Source: Thetidibacter halocola
GTDB lineage: Bacteria > Pseudomonadota > Alphaproteobacteria > Rhodobacterales > Rhodobacteraceae
Direction: 5' to 3'
Assembly (NCBI RefSeq): GCF_018224955.1
Contig: NZ_JAGTUU010000002.1
Span: 62,001 to 126,000 of the forward strand
DNA: 64,000 bases
Position numbers and translations under genes: made by a program. Position 1 is the stretch's first letter, and the number at the start of each line of letters is the position of its first letter. This document shows positions 1-8,360 of this stretch, in pieces. The notes beneath the pieces are model-generated. The model ran no database searches. It saw only the letters and a program-made list of their open reading frames with translations, and had not been told where the DNA came from.

Positions 1-1
1 G

Positions 2-280
2 GCCACGACCGTCGACCTGCTGGACGGTCGGCGCATCCGGCCGGATCACGGGTTGCGCGCCGTGACCTACTGGCACCTGCTGCTGCCGGATCACGCGGTG
101 ATCTTTGCCAATGGCGTCCAGACCGAAAGCCTGCACCCCGCACAGGCCGCGCTTGATGACCTTGATGCGGGCGACCGGCTGCGCCTGCGGCTATGCCTCG
201 ACCCCCGGCACTCGGGCCCTGCGGCGCGGCGCATCCTGACCACGCCGGAAACCGCGATCCTGCTGCACAAGGCGGCCTGA
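2..280 (+). CDS. C-terminal fragment of a Hint-domain (hedgehog/intein-like) protein
   Basis: The reading frame is open from the first bases of the window to a TGA at 278-280, so the gene starts upstream and only about 92 residues are visible. They contain a YWHLLLPDHAVIFANG stretch followed by a TESLHP motif. This matches the end of the Hint domain common in Rhodobacterales secreted or RTX-linked proteins (typically a Y-HL-L-xHEVIFANG-xxESLHPG pattern). The role is unknown; such proteins often carry self-processing domains. It is convergent with the SH3 gene, with only 6 bases between them. A TTG at 53 is an internal codon and not a likely start. Confidence 0.7.
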   Translation, partial: ATTVDLLDGRRIRPDHGLRAVTYWHLLLPDHAVIFANGVQTESLHPAQAALDDLDAGDRLRLRLCLDPRHSGPAARRILTTPETAILLHKAA

Positions 281-286
281 ACGGCG

Positions 287-784
287 CTAGTCGCGTTCCT
301 CATCCGGCCGCACACCCCAGATCGCCGTTTTGGGCGCCCAGCCGGAATAGCCGCCTGCCGTCAGCTCGCACCAGTCGCGATTGCAGGCGCCCATGCGCGC
401 CACCACGCCCATCGCCATGCGGGCAACCTCGGGCGCGTTGGCATCCGGCCGCATCCGCAGCGGCAGCAGATCCTGTTCCACCAGAACCGTGCGCACACCC
501 GACAGCAGCGAGTAGTGGATCCAGCCGCCCGCCCCGTCGCGGTCGCGCACCCGGCGCCAGTGGCCGTATTCGGCGGTGATCTCCAGCGGCATGTCCCGCC
601 GCGTGTAGATCCAGTCGATCCGGTGCGACAGAGACGGCCCGCGGCGCGCGTTCCCCTCGGCCGCCTTCAGCGACACGAAGCGCGGCAAGGGCAGGTTGGT
701 CACCGGCCCGCGATCCTGCGCGGCGGCGGCGATACTGGCGAAAAGGGCCAGGCAAAGGCCCAGCATCCATGCCTTGGAAACCAT
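287..784 (-). CDS. Periplasmic SH3-domain protein
   Basis: This encodes 165 residues with a signal peptide (MVSKAWMLGLCLALFASIAAAA, cleaved near AAA-QD) and two bacterial SH3-like repeats of the SH3_4 type. The first has LPRFVSLKA, RRGPS, WIYTRRDMPLEI and WRRVRDRDG-GGWIH; the second runs from LVEQDLLPLRMRPDANAP to GYSGWAPKTAIWGV. In Rhodobacterales this family is often mislabelled aspartyl-tRNA synthetase; nothing here supports that. The likely role is binding cell-wall or periplasmic partners. The ATG at 784 was chosen because AGGA lies 8 bases upstream and the signal peptide begins there; upstream codons in the frame show no protein character. It is divergent from the dehydrogenase gene across about 109 bases. 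Confidence 0.85.
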   Translation of the reverse strand: MVSKAWMLGLCLALFASIAAAAQDRGPVTNLPLPRFVSLKAAEGNARRGPSLSHRIDWIYTRRDMPLEITAEYGHWRRVRDRDGAGGWIHYSLLSGVRTVLVEQDLLPLRMRPDANAPEVARMAMGVVARMGACNRDWCELTAGGYSGWAPKTAIWGVRPDEERD

Positions 785-893
785 GAATTCGTCCTGCTCG
801 GTTCTTTTGTCCGGCGGGGTTCTTGTGCCTCGCCTGTTCCTGTCGCAGTGTAGCGCCCGACCGGACCGCCAGGGAAGATCGGGGAGCGTGGGA

Positions 894-1880
894 ATGCCAT
901 CAAAACGTCTGAGTGTTGTTGTGACGCGACGCTTGCCCGATGTCGTCGAGACGCGGCTGAAGGAACTCTTCAACGTCACGCTGCGCGAGGACGACCGTCC
1001 GATGACACGCGGCGAACTGGTCGATGCGGTCGCGAGCGCCGACGTGCTGGTTCCCACGATCACCGACCAGATCGACGCGGGGCTGATCGGCCAAGCGGGC
1101 GAGCGGCTGAAGCTGATCGCCAACTACGGGGCAGGCTTTGACCATATCGACGTGGCCACCGCGCGGTCGCGCGGAATCCTGGTGTCGAACACGCCCGGCG
1201 TGGTGACAGAGGACACCGCCGACATGGTCATGGCGCTGATGCTGGGCGTGACCCGCCGCATCCAGGAAGGCCTGTCGGTGATGCAGCAAGGCAACTGGGC
1301 CGGTTACGCGCCCACCGCCTTTCTGGGCCATCGGATCGGCGGCAAGCGGCTGGGCATCCTCGGCATGGGCCGGATCGGCCAGGCGGTGGCGCGCCGCGCC
1401 GGGGCCTTCGGCATGCAGATCCACTATCACAACCGCCGCCGCCTGCGCCCCGAGACCGAAGAGGCGCTGGAAGCGACCTGGTGGGAAAGCCTCGATCAGA
1501 TGGTGGCGCGGATGGACATCATCAGCGTCAACTGCCCCTCGACCCCCAGCACCTATCACCTGCTGAACGCGCGGCGGCTGAAGCTGCTGAAACCCTCGGC
1601 GGTGATCGTCAACACCTCGCGCGGCGAGGTCATCGACGAGAACGCGCTGACCCGGATGCTCAAGGCCGGCGAACTGGCGGGCGCGGGTCTCGACGTGTTC
1701 GAACACGGGACAGAGGGCAACCCGGACCTGCGCGACATGCCCAACGTGGTGATGACGCCGCATATGGGTTCGGCCACGGTCGAAGGCCGGATCGAGATGG
1801 GCGAAAAGGTCATCATCAACATCAAGACCTTCGCCGACGGCCACCGCCCGCCGGACCAGGTTCTGCCCTCGATGCTCTGA
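894..1880 (+). CDS. D-isomer-specific 2-hydroxyacid dehydrogenase (glyoxylate/hydroxypyruvate reductase type)
   Basis: This encodes 328 residues, the usual family length. The N-terminal catalytic half is followed by a Rossmann domain with GILGMGRIGQAVARR (GxGxxG) near residue 155. The family residues are present: Arg in VNTSRGEVID, an acidic residue in GLDVFEHG and the catalytic His in MTPHMGSAT. The basic HNRRR after the second beta strand suggests NADPH preference, as in glyoxylate/hydroxypyruvate reductases. The predicted reaction is NAD(P)H-dependent reduction of glyoxylate or a similar 2-oxoacid; the substrate cannot be fixed from sequence. The ATG at 894 follows a GGGGAG about 8 bases upstream. 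It precedes the KDO genes with a 64-base gap. Confidence 0.9.
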   Translation: MPSKRLSVVVTRRLPDVVETRLKELFNVTLREDDRPMTRGELVDAVASADVLVPTITDQIDAGLIGQAGERLKLIANYGAGFDHIDVATARSRGILVSNTPGVVTEDTADMVMALMLGVTRRIQEGLSVMQQGNWAGYAPTAFLGHRIGGKRLGILGMGRIGQAVARRAGAFGMQIHYHNRRRLRPETEEALEATWWESLDQMVARMDIISVNCPSTPSTYHLLNARRLKLLKPSAVIVNTSRGEVIDENALTRMLKAGELAGAGLDVFEHGTEGNPDLRDMPNVVMTPHMGSATVEGRIEMGEKVIINIKTFADGHRPPDQVLPSML

Positions 1881-1944
1881 CGGCGCGGCATTGGACAAGG
1901 CGCCCCTTGCGGGATAAAGGCTTGGCGAAACCGACAGGCCACCC

Positions 1945-2898
1945 ATGACCCAGACCCCTTCCGACATCGCCCGCGCCGTGCTGACGACCGAGGCAGACGC
2001 CCTGCGCCGCCTGCATGACGAGTTGCCGGCCTGTTTCGATGCAGTCGTTGCGCTTCTTCTGGGGATCGACGGGCGGGTGATCGTCTCGGGCATGGGCAAA
2101 TCGGGCCACGTGGCGAACAAGATCGCGGCGACCCTGGCCAGCACCGGCACTCCCGCCCAGGCCGTCCATCCCGGCGAGGCAAGCCACGGCGACCTTGGCA
2201 TGATCACCCGCAAGGATGCGGTCATTCTGATCTCGAATTCCGGAGAAACCCGGGAACTGGCCGACATCATCGGTCACTGCGTCCGCTTCGCGATTCCGCT
2301 GGTTGCGATCACGCGAAAACCCGACTCGACGCTGGGCCGCGCCGCGCAGCACGTGCTGACCCTGCCCGACGCGCCCGAAGCCTGCGCCATCGGCATGGCG
2401 CCCACCACCTCGACCACGCTGACCATGGCGCTGGGCGATGCGCTGGCCGTGGCGATGATGACCAAGCGCGGCTTTGACAAGCGGGCCTATGGCGAGTTGC
2501 ATCCGGGCGGTACGCTGGGCGCGCAGTTGCTGCATGTCTCGGCGGTGATGCACAAGGGCAAGGAACTGCCGCTGGTCTCGGCCGAGACGCCCATGCCCGA
2601 GGTGCTGCTGGAAATGAGCCGCAAGGGCTTTGGCGTGGCAGCGGTCGCGACAGGCGGGCGCCTGGCTGGTATCATCACCGACGGCGACCTGCGCCGCAAC
2701 ATGGACGGGCTGATGGCGCGCAACGCGGGCGAGGTCGCCACGCGAACGCCGCTGGTCACCCGCCCCGACACCCTGCTGACGGAGGCGCTGGGACTGATGA
2801 ACATGCGCAAGCTGACCGTGCTGCCCGTGGTCGACGGCGAACACCGCCTTGTCGGACTGCTGCACATCCATGACGCGCTGCGGGTGGGCGCGGCATGA
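1945..2898 (+). CDS. kdsD: Arabinose-5-phosphate isomerase (KDO biosynthesis)
   Basis: This encodes 317 residues: an N-terminal SIS domain (GRVIVSGMGKSGHVANKIA, then VILISNSGETRELADI) and two C-terminal CBS domains (from about residue 205, with IITDGDLRRNMDG and VVDGEHRLVGLLHIHDALR). This is the KdsD/KpsF/GutQ architecture. The enzyme converts ribulose-5-phosphate to arabinose-5-phosphate, the first committed step to KDO. The next two genes are kdsB and kdsA, with 4-base ATGA overlaps, so this is a translationally coupled KDO operon. The product could serve lipid A inner core or capsule; a single chromosomal copy in such an operon suggests the housekeeping role. Confidence 0.93.
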   Translation: MTQTPSDIARAVLTTEADALRRLHDELPACFDAVVALLLGIDGRVIVSGMGKSGHVANKIAATLASTGTPAQAVHPGEASHGDLGMITRKDAVILISNSGETRELADIIGHCVRFAIPLVAITRKPDSTLGRAAQHVLTLPDAPEACAIGMAPTTSTTLTMALGDALAVAMMTKRGFDKRAYGELHPGGTLGAQLLHVSAVMHKGKELPLVSAETPMPEVLLEMSRKGFGVAAVATGGRLAGIITDGDLRRNMDGLMARNAGEVATRTPLVTRPDTLLTEALGLMNMRKLTVLPVVDGEHRLVGLLHIHDALRVGAA

Positions 2899-3683
2899 AA
2901 AGCGTGATCTTCATCCCCGCCCGCTATACCTCGAGCCGCTATCCCGGCAAGCCGCTGGTCGACCTGCGCGGTGCGACCGGCGTGTCGAAACCGCTGATCC
3001 AGCGTTCGTGGGAGGCCGCCTGCGCCGTGCAAGGCGTCGACTCCGTGCATGTGCTGACCGACGACGACCGCATCGCCGAGGCCGCGCGCGGCTTTGGCGC
3101 CAGTGTGCTGATGACCTCGGACAAGGCGCGCAACGGCACCGAGCGCTGCGCCGAAGGCGTCGCGCAACTGGCCGAGGAACCGGATGTGGTGGTGAACCTG
3201 CAAGGCGACGCGCCGCTGACCCCGCCCTGGTTCGTCGAGGCGCTGATCGCCGCCATGGCCGACCCCGCCGTGCAGATGGCCACTCCCGTCCTGCTCTGTG
3301 ATGCCGAAACGCTGGCCAACTTCGTGCATGACCGCCGCGAGGGCCGCGTCGGCGGCACCACGGCGGTGATGCGCGGCGACGGCACCGCGATCTATTTCTC
3401 GAAAGAGGTGCTGCCCTATGTCGGCTCGCTGCAAGACCCGCCCGAGGTCTGGCACCATGTCGGCTGCTACGCCTACCGGCCCGACGCGCTGCGGCGCTAC
3501 GCGGCATGGGACGAGGGGCCGCTGGAACGCGCCGAGGGGTTGGAACAACTGCGCTTCCTGGAAAACGGCGTGCCGGTGACCTGCGTCCCGGTCGAGGCAC
3601 CCGGCCGCGTCTTCTGGGAATTGAACAACCCCGTGGACGTGGAGCGCATCGAAGCGGTCCTGAAAAAGGAGGGCATCGCATGA
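2895..3683 (+). CDS. kdsB: 3-deoxy-manno-octulosonate cytidylyltransferase (CMP-KDO synthetase)
   Basis: This encodes 262 residues. It opens with the nucleotide-binding signature [17 protein letters not shown] and continues with [25 protein letters not shown] and a C-terminal [16 protein letters not shown]. This is the KdsB family, which activates KDO with CTP to give CMP-KDO in the cytoplasm. The start overlaps the kdsD stop and the stop overlaps the kdsA start, both as ATGA. The C-terminal half is slightly variable compared with enterobacterial KdsB (about 248 residues), but the core motifs are intact. Confidence 0.94.
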   Translation: MKSVIFIPARYTSSRYPGKPLVDLRGATGVSKPLIQRSWEAACAVQGVDSVHVLTDDDRIAEAARGFGASVLMTSDKARNGTERCAEGVAQLAEEPDVVVNLQGDAPLTPPWFVEALIAAMADPAVQMATPVLLCDAETLANFVHDRREGRVGGTTAVMRGDGTAIYFSKEVLPYVGSLQDPPEVWHHVGCYAYRPDALRRYAAWDEGPLERAEGLEQLRFLENGVPVTCVPVEAPGRVFWELNNPVDVERIEAVLKKEGIA

Positions 3684-4501
3684 ATTCCGTCACCCTGGGC
3701 AAGCTGACCATTGCCAATGACCAACCCTTTGCGCTGATCGCAGGCCCCTGCCAGCTGGAAAGCCTCGATCACGCCCGCATGCTGGCCGAGCGGATCGCTC
3801 AGGCGGCCGAGAGCGCCCGCACCGGCTGGATCTTCAAGGCCAGCTACGACAAGGCCAACCGGTCTTCGCTCAAGGGCAAGCGCGGGCTGGGCATGGACGA
3901 GGGGCTGCGCATCCTGCAAGCCATCCGCGAGGAATTCGGCGTGCCGGTGCTGACCGACGTGCACGGACCGGAACAATGCGCCCCGGTGGCCGAGGTGGTG
4001 GACGTGTTGCAAATCCCCGCCTTTCTCTGTCGCCAGACCGACCTGCTGCTGGCCGCCGGCGAGACCGGCCGCGCCATTAACGTCAAGAAGGGTCAGTTCC
4101 TGGCGCCCTGGGACATGGCGAATGTCGCCGACAAGATCGCCAGCACCGGCAACGATCGCATCATGCTCTGCGAGCGTGGCACCTCCTTTGGCTACAACAC
4201 GCTGGTCAGCGATTTCCGCTCGTTGCCCATCATGGCGCGCACCGGCTGGCCGGTGGTCTTCGACGCGACCCATTCGGTGCAGCAGCCGGGCGGACAGGGC
4301 ACGTCCTCGGGCGGGCAGCGCGAATTCGTCGAGCCGCTGGCCCGCGCGGCCCTGGCGGTGGGCTGCGCGGCGGTCTTCATCGAGACGCACGAATCCCCCG
4401 ACACCGCACCCAGCGACGGGCCCAACATGGTGCCGGTGGATGACCTTCCACGCCTGCTGCAAGGGCTGCGCGCGATCGACGACCTGACAAAGGCGGGCTG
4501 A
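3680..4501 (+). CDS. kdsA: 3-deoxy-8-phosphooctulonate synthase
   Basis: This encodes 273 residues, matching KdsA length. Motifs include [80 protein letters not shown] and FIETHESPD. It condenses phosphoenolpyruvate with arabinose-5-phosphate to KDO-8-phosphate. The start at 3680 overlaps the kdsB stop by 4 bases and puts [11 protein letters not shown] at the N terminus; a longer upstream frame exists but runs inside kdsB. It ends the kdsDBA operon and faces the phosphomannomutase gene convergently. Confidence 0.95.
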   Translation: MNSVTLGKLTIANDQPFALIAGPCQLESLDHARMLAERIAQAAESARTGWIFKASYDKANRSSLKGKRGLGMDEGLRILQAIREEFGVPVLTDVHGPEQCAPVAEVVDVLQIPAFLCRQTDLLLAAGETGRAINVKKGQFLAPWDMANVADKIASTGNDRIMLCERGTSFGYNTLVSDFRSLPIMARTGWPVVFDATHSVQQPGGQGTSSGGQREFVEPLARAALAVGCAAVFIETHESPDTAPSDGPNMVPVDDLPRLLQGLRAIDDLTKAG

Positions 4502-4568
4502 TCCCGGTTTCTTCTGGCCTCAAGTATCCCGGAGGAGTCGCTTAGCGACGGTGGCAGAAACCCTGCTG
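4502..4568. repeat. Structured intergenic element between convergent genes, copy 1
   Basis: This 67-base gap between the kdsA and phosphomannomutase stops folds as nested inverted repeats. The outer arms are GGTTTCT (4506-4512) and AGAAACC (4556-4562); the inner hairpin is GTCGC-TTA-GCGAC (4537-4549). Read on the minus strand, it has the same order of blocks as the gap at 32229-32316: TCTGCC, then a variable hairpin, then TCC-CCGGGATA, then GCCAGA-GAA. The hairpin bases differ between copies but remain paired. The likely role is a shared transcription terminator or REP-like element; no long T run is present. Confidence 0.5.
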
Positions 4569-5942
4569 CTAGCCCAGACGCGCGTGCAACCGCTCCAGGT
4601 ATTCCGCGACCAGCGCCACGGCGAGATCCGTGCTGTCGGCCTCGGCATAGCATCGAAACTCGGGCGCATTGCCCGAAGCGCGCAGATGCAGGATCTCGCC
4701 CCCGGCGAAGGTCACGCGCAGCCCGTCGGTCAGGTCCAGCGCGGTCTCTGCCGGCATGGTCTCGAAGAAGGCGGCGCGCGCCTCGGCGCTGCCCGCCATC
4801 CCGGCGATGAAGGATGCGGCCGTTTCCGGCGCGATGCCTTGCAGGCGGTCGGCGGCGGTGAAGCGTGGCGGCAGGCCCGCCACTAGATCGGCCAAGGGCA
4901 GGCCGCGAGTCTGCGCCTCGGCCAGCGGCGCCAGCATCGGCAGCAGGCAGTCGCGCGTCAGCAGGGGCGCCATGCCCCGCGCCTCGAAGCCCAGCAGGAA
5001 ACCGCCATTCGGCTCGTAGCCCACGACGCGGGCAGAGGGGGTCTCGGCCAGCACCGCCTCCATGGCCGCGATGACATAGGGCGATCCGATGCGCGTCCGG
5101 ATCACCCGTCCGAACAGCCCGTCGACCTGCGTATTGGACGACACCGGCGTGCAGATCACCTCGGCGCCCAGCGCCTGAGCGGTCAGAGCGCCCAGCACGT
5201 CACCCGGCACCAGCCGCCCGGAGGCATCGGACAGCATCGGGCGGTCGGCATCGCCATCGGTCGAGATCACGGCATCCAGTCCATGCTCGGCGCACCACGC
5301 GGCCAGCATGGCGCGGGTTTCGGGGTCGACCGCCTCGGTATCGACCGGGATGAAGATGTCGGAGCGGGCCAGCGCCACAGGCTCGGCGCCCAGAGCGGCC
5401 ACCACCTCGGCCATCACGTCCCGCGCGACGGAACTGTGCTGGTAGACGCCGATGCGCAGACCCGCCAGCGCCCCTGGACCAAAACCCTGGACATACCGGG
5501 CCGCGTAGGCGCCCGATGCATCCAGCGTGCGGCGCCCCGGCCCGGCAATGTCCGAAGGCTCGGTGCCCAGGCTTGCCAGGATCGCGCCCTCGTGTGCCTT
5601 GGTGATCTCGCCCTCGGGCGTGTAGAATTTGAGCCCGTTGCGGTCAGCGGGAATATGGCTGCCGGTGATCATCACGGCCCCGGCGCCAGCCTGCATCGCC
5701 GCCAGCGCCAACGCGGGCGTCGGCAAGACGCCGCAATCGGTGACGGCCACGCCCTCGGCCTCGGCCACGCCCATCACCGTCGCGGCGATCCCGGGCGACG
5801 AGGGGCGCAGATCCTGGCCAACGAACAGGCCGGACCCCACCGGGCAGGATCGTTGGAAGGCGCGGACGTGATCCGCCACCAGATCGGGCGTCAGTTCTAC
5901 CACAAGGCCGCGCAGGCCGCTCGTGCCGAATTTCGGTGCCAT
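4569..5942 (-). CDS. Phosphomannomutase / phosphoglucomutase family enzyme
   Basis: This encodes 457 residues of the alpha-D-phosphohexomutase superfamily. KFGTSGLRG is at the N terminus, the phosphoserine loop is TGSHIPADRNGLKF near residue 93, the metal site is STDGDADRP near 230, and the sugar-specificity loop is VGYEPNGGFLLGF near 315. It should interconvert mannose-6-phosphate and mannose-1-phosphate, the step before the guanylyltransferase encoded in the same minus-strand run (as AlgC does in Pseudomonas). It lies 24 bases after the Nudix gene and probably shares the operon. Its own ribosome site AAAGGAGGG is strong. Phosphoglucosamine mutase is less likely because the usual GlmM loop is absent. 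Confidence 0.88.
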   Translation of the reverse strand: MAPKFGTSGLRGLVVELTPDLVADHVRAFQRSCPVGSGLFVGQDLRPSSPGIAATVMGVAEAEGVAVTDCGVLPTPALALAAMQAGAGAVMITGSHIPADRNGLKFYTPEGEITKAHEGAILASLGTEPSDIAGPGRRTLDASGAYAARYVQGFGPGALAGLRIGVYQHSSVARDVMAEVVAALGAEPVALARSDIFIPVDTEAVDPETRAMLAAWCAEHGLDAVISTDGDADRPMLSDASGRLVPGDVLGALTAQALGAEVICTPVSSNTQVDGLFGRVIRTRIGSPYVIAAMEAVLAETPSARVVGYEPNGGFLLGFEARGMAPLLTRDCLLPMLAPLAEAQTRGLPLADLVAGLPPRFTAADRLQGIAPETAASFIAGMAGSAEARAAFFETMPAETALDLTDGLRVTFAGGEILHLRASGNAPEFRCYAEADSTDLAVALVAEYLERLHARLG

Positions 5943-5966
5943 GTCATGCCCTCCTTTACCGCAGGG

Positions 5967-6518
5967 CTATAGCCCAGCCTGCCCCATGTGCAAACGGGCA
6001 AAGGCCCAGGCCGCGGCATCATGGGTGATCGCCAGCGTGCCGTCGCGCAGGAATTCGTCCAGTGCCACGGGGTCATGCAGTTCGAGGGCCATTTCCTCAT
6101 GATCGCCGGCAGAGGGCGGCTGCACGGCGCGGCAACCCCGGACAAGAAAGTAATGCCCGGTGCAGCCCTTCTGGTTGCCGTTGTCGGTGAAACGGCCCAG
6201 CGGCATGATCTCCGTCCCGGCATATCCCGCCTCTTCCAGCAACTCGCGGGCGGCGGCGTCCCGAGGCGTCTCTCCCGGGTCGATGAAGCCGCCCGGAAAG
6301 GTCAGGCAGACGCGCCCCGGCCCATGCTTGTAGGCGCGCAGGATCAGCACGCGACCATCCTCGGTGATCGGCACGGTCAGCGAGAAAGGCCGCAGGTGGA
6401 CCTGGTAGAAATCCTCGATCACGCCGCCATCGGGCAGCGCGATGCGCTGTTTCGACACTTGCACGAAGGGCTCGGCGTCAAATACGATCTCGGACCCCAG
6501 GATCTTCCACGGCTGCAT
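5967..6518 (-). CDS. Nudix hydrolase (ADP-ribose / sugar-nucleotide pyrophosphatase type)
   Basis: This encodes 183 residues with a complete Nudix box, GGFIDPGETPRDAAARELLEE followed by AGY, near residues 76-99 (Gx5Ex7REUxEExGU satisfied). N-terminal beta strands and the context resemble ADP-ribose or GDP-mannose pyrophosphatases. The exact substrate is unknown. Only 7 bases separate it from the RTX stop upstream and 24 bases from phosphomannomutase downstream. A role in trimming GDP-mannose or related nucleotide sugars in the exopolysaccharide operon is possible, but this is inference from context. Confidence 0.85.
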   Translation of the reverse strand: MQPWKILGSEIVFDAEPFVQVSKQRIALPDGGVIEDFYQVHLRPFSLTVPITEDGRVLILRAYKHGPGRVCLTFPGGFIDPGETPRDAAARELLEEAGYAGTEIMPLGRFTDNGNQKGCTGHYFLVRGCRAVQPPSAGDHEEMALELHDPVALDEFLRDGTLAITHDAAAWAFARLHMGQAGL

Positions 6519-6525
6519 GTGTGGC

Positions 6526-8271
6526 TCAGTAGAACAGGAAGTCGGAGGCGTCGATCAGGCTGGCGTCGATCCCTTCGAGCATGACCGCACACTTGTAGGA
6601 ACTGGCCGCCCACATGCTGCCCGAGACATACTCCATCCCGATCAGCGTGCCGGAAGCTGTCTGGAGGATGGTCAGGTCCTCTTCCATCGCGCCCGCGATC
6701 ACCAGCGTGTCGATCCCGTCCTCGAAATCGGTGACAGTGTCGCGGTCGGGCCTGCGGTCGAAGCGGAAGTTGAACATGTCCGCCCCCGCGCCGCCGGTCA
6801 GCACGTCGTTTCCGTCCTTGCCATAAAGATCGTCGTCGCCATCGCCGCCGACCAGTGTGTCGCGGCCATCGTCGCCGTAAAGCCGGTCGTTGCCCGTGCC
6901 GCCCTCGACGTAGTCGTTGTTGTTGCCGCCGCGCAGCGTGTCGTCGCCATCACCGCCCATGATGCTGTCAGATCCGTTGCCCGAGAGGATGCTGTCGGCC
7001 TCGCCGCCGCCGTCGATCGTGTCGTTACCGCTGCTGCCGTAGATCAGGTCGCGCCCGCCGCCAGCCACGACGAAATCAGAGCCGCTGCCGGCCCAGATCA
7101 CGTTGTCGCCGCCGCCATCCGTGATCGTATCGTCGCCCGACCCGCCCCAGATCGTGTCGTTGCCCCAACCGCCCTCGACGCTGTCGGAACCGCTGCCGCC
7201 ATAGAGGCGGTCGTCGCCGTTGCCGCCATCGAGCGTATCGTTTCCGGAACTGCCATAGAGCGTGTCGTTGTCGTTGCCGCCATGCAGGCTGTCGTCATCG
7301 TTGCCCCCCGTCATCCAGTCGGCGCCATGCCCACCCAGAACGGTGTCGTTGCCGCCCGAGCCGTGCAGCGTGTCGTTGCCGGCGCCGCCCGAGATGACGT
7401 CGTCGCCATCGCCGCCCGCCGACAGGTCGTCTCCGTCCCCGGCGGCTACCGTGTCATTGCCAGCGCCGCTGTAGATCGTGTCGTTGCCCGCGCCGCCGGT
7501 CACGTCGTCATTGCCGTCGCCTGTGGTGACGCGGTCATTGCCGTCGCCTGCGCTCACAGTGTCGTCGCCGGTGCCCGCATCGATCCGGTCATGCCCGGCA
7601 TCGCCCGTCAGCAGGTCATTGCCAGCCCCCCCAGTCACCCAGTCGTCGCCGTCTCCGCCCCGCACCACGTCGTCGCCATGACCACCCGACAGGCGATCGG
7701 CGCCGAGATGACCGATGATCGTGTCGTTGCCCGCGCCGCCCGAGGCCCAGTCCGTTCCCTCGCCCGCGTCGAGAAAGTCGTTGCCGTCGCCGCCGGACAT
7801 GCGCTCGTCGCCGTCGCCGCCGGTGATGCTGTCGTCGCCCTCGCCGCCGTTCAGCCAGTCATTGCCCAGCCCGCCGACGATGGTGTCGTTGCCGTCGCCA
7901 CCGTCAGCCCGGTCGTCGCCGTCTCCCGCCGACAGCATGTCATGCCCGCGCCCGCCGGCCAGGACATCGTCGCCGCCGCCCGCGTAGAGCGTGTCATGCC
8001 CGTCGCCCCCGGCCATACGGTCCCGGTCGCCGCCGCCGACGATCAGGTCGTCGCCAGACTGGCCATAGAGCAGGCCCATCCCATCGCCACCGAGGATGAC
8101 GTCGGCACCGGTGCCGCCGTTGATCTTGTCGATCCCGCCCCAGCCCTTGAGCGTGTCGTTGCCCTCGAGGCCGTTGATGTATTCCTCGCCGTCGGTGCCC
8201 TCGATGAAATCGGCATCGTCGGTGCCGTCGATCGCCGTTGGCGACCACGTATCGGGGATTCTGGTGGACAT
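6526..8271 (-). CDS. Secreted RTX calcium-binding repeat protein of the alginate-type operon
   Basis: This encodes about 581 residues, almost entirely GGxGxDxUx nonapeptides: roughly 50 copies from about residue 16 to 485, most with the acidic GNDTL/GDD pattern. A short C-terminal domain follows (ADMFNFRF, DTVTDFEDGIDTLVI, ending DASDFLFY). No signal peptide is present, so type I secretion by a C-terminal signal and Ca2+-triggered folding are expected. No catalytic domain is visible; it resembles the R-modules of Azotobacter AlgE epimerases without the A-module. The ATG at 8271 was preferred because GGAG sits 6 bases upstream; an in-frame ATG at 8283 has no ribosome site. It follows the AlgL-like gene by 89 bases. 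Confidence 0.85.
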   Translation of the reverse strand: MSTRIPDTWSPTAIDGTDDADFIEGTDGEEYINGLEGNDTLKGWGGIDKINGGTGADVILGGDGMGLLYGQSGDDLIVGGGDRDRMAGGDGHDTLYAGGGDDVLAGGRGHDMLSAGDGDDRADGGDGNDTIVGGLGNDWLNGGEGDDSITGGDGDERMSGGDGNDFLDAGEGTDWASGGAGNDTIIGHLGADRLSGGHGDDVVRGGDGDDWVTGGAGNDLLTGDAGHDRIDAGTGDDTVSAGDGNDRVTTGDGNDDVTGGAGNDTIYSGAGNDTVAAGDGDDLSAGGDGDDVISGGAGNDTLHGSGGNDTVLGGHGADWMTGGNDDDSLHGGNDNDTLYGSSGNDTLDGGNGDDRLYGGSGSDSVEGGWGNDTIWGGSGDDTITDGGGDNVIWAGSGSDFVVAGGGRDLIYGSSGNDTIDGGGEADSILSGNGSDSIMGGDGDDTLRGGNNNDYVEGGTGNDRLYGDDGRDTLVGGDGDDDLYGKDGNDVLTGGAGADMFNFRFDRRPDRDTVTDFEDGIDTLVIAGAMEEDLTILQTASGTLIGMEYVSGSMWAASSYKCAVMLEGIDASLIDASDFLFY

Positions 8272-8360
8272 TTCGGACTCCATGAGGCGGGCGTATTGCC
8301 CCAGACGTTGCTGCTTCAGGCGCCCGGCAGAATTTGGGCGCGATTAGGGTTAATTCGGGA

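Noticed and set aside
287-784. Aspartyl-tRNA synthetase annotation often given to this family
   Set aside because: The protein is a 165-residue secreted SH3 protein without any synthetase motif.
6780-8200. Tandem short repeats that could suggest a CRISPR or satellite array
   Set aside because: The 27-base periodicity is the codon repeat of RTX nonapeptides, with no conserved repeat/spacer layout.
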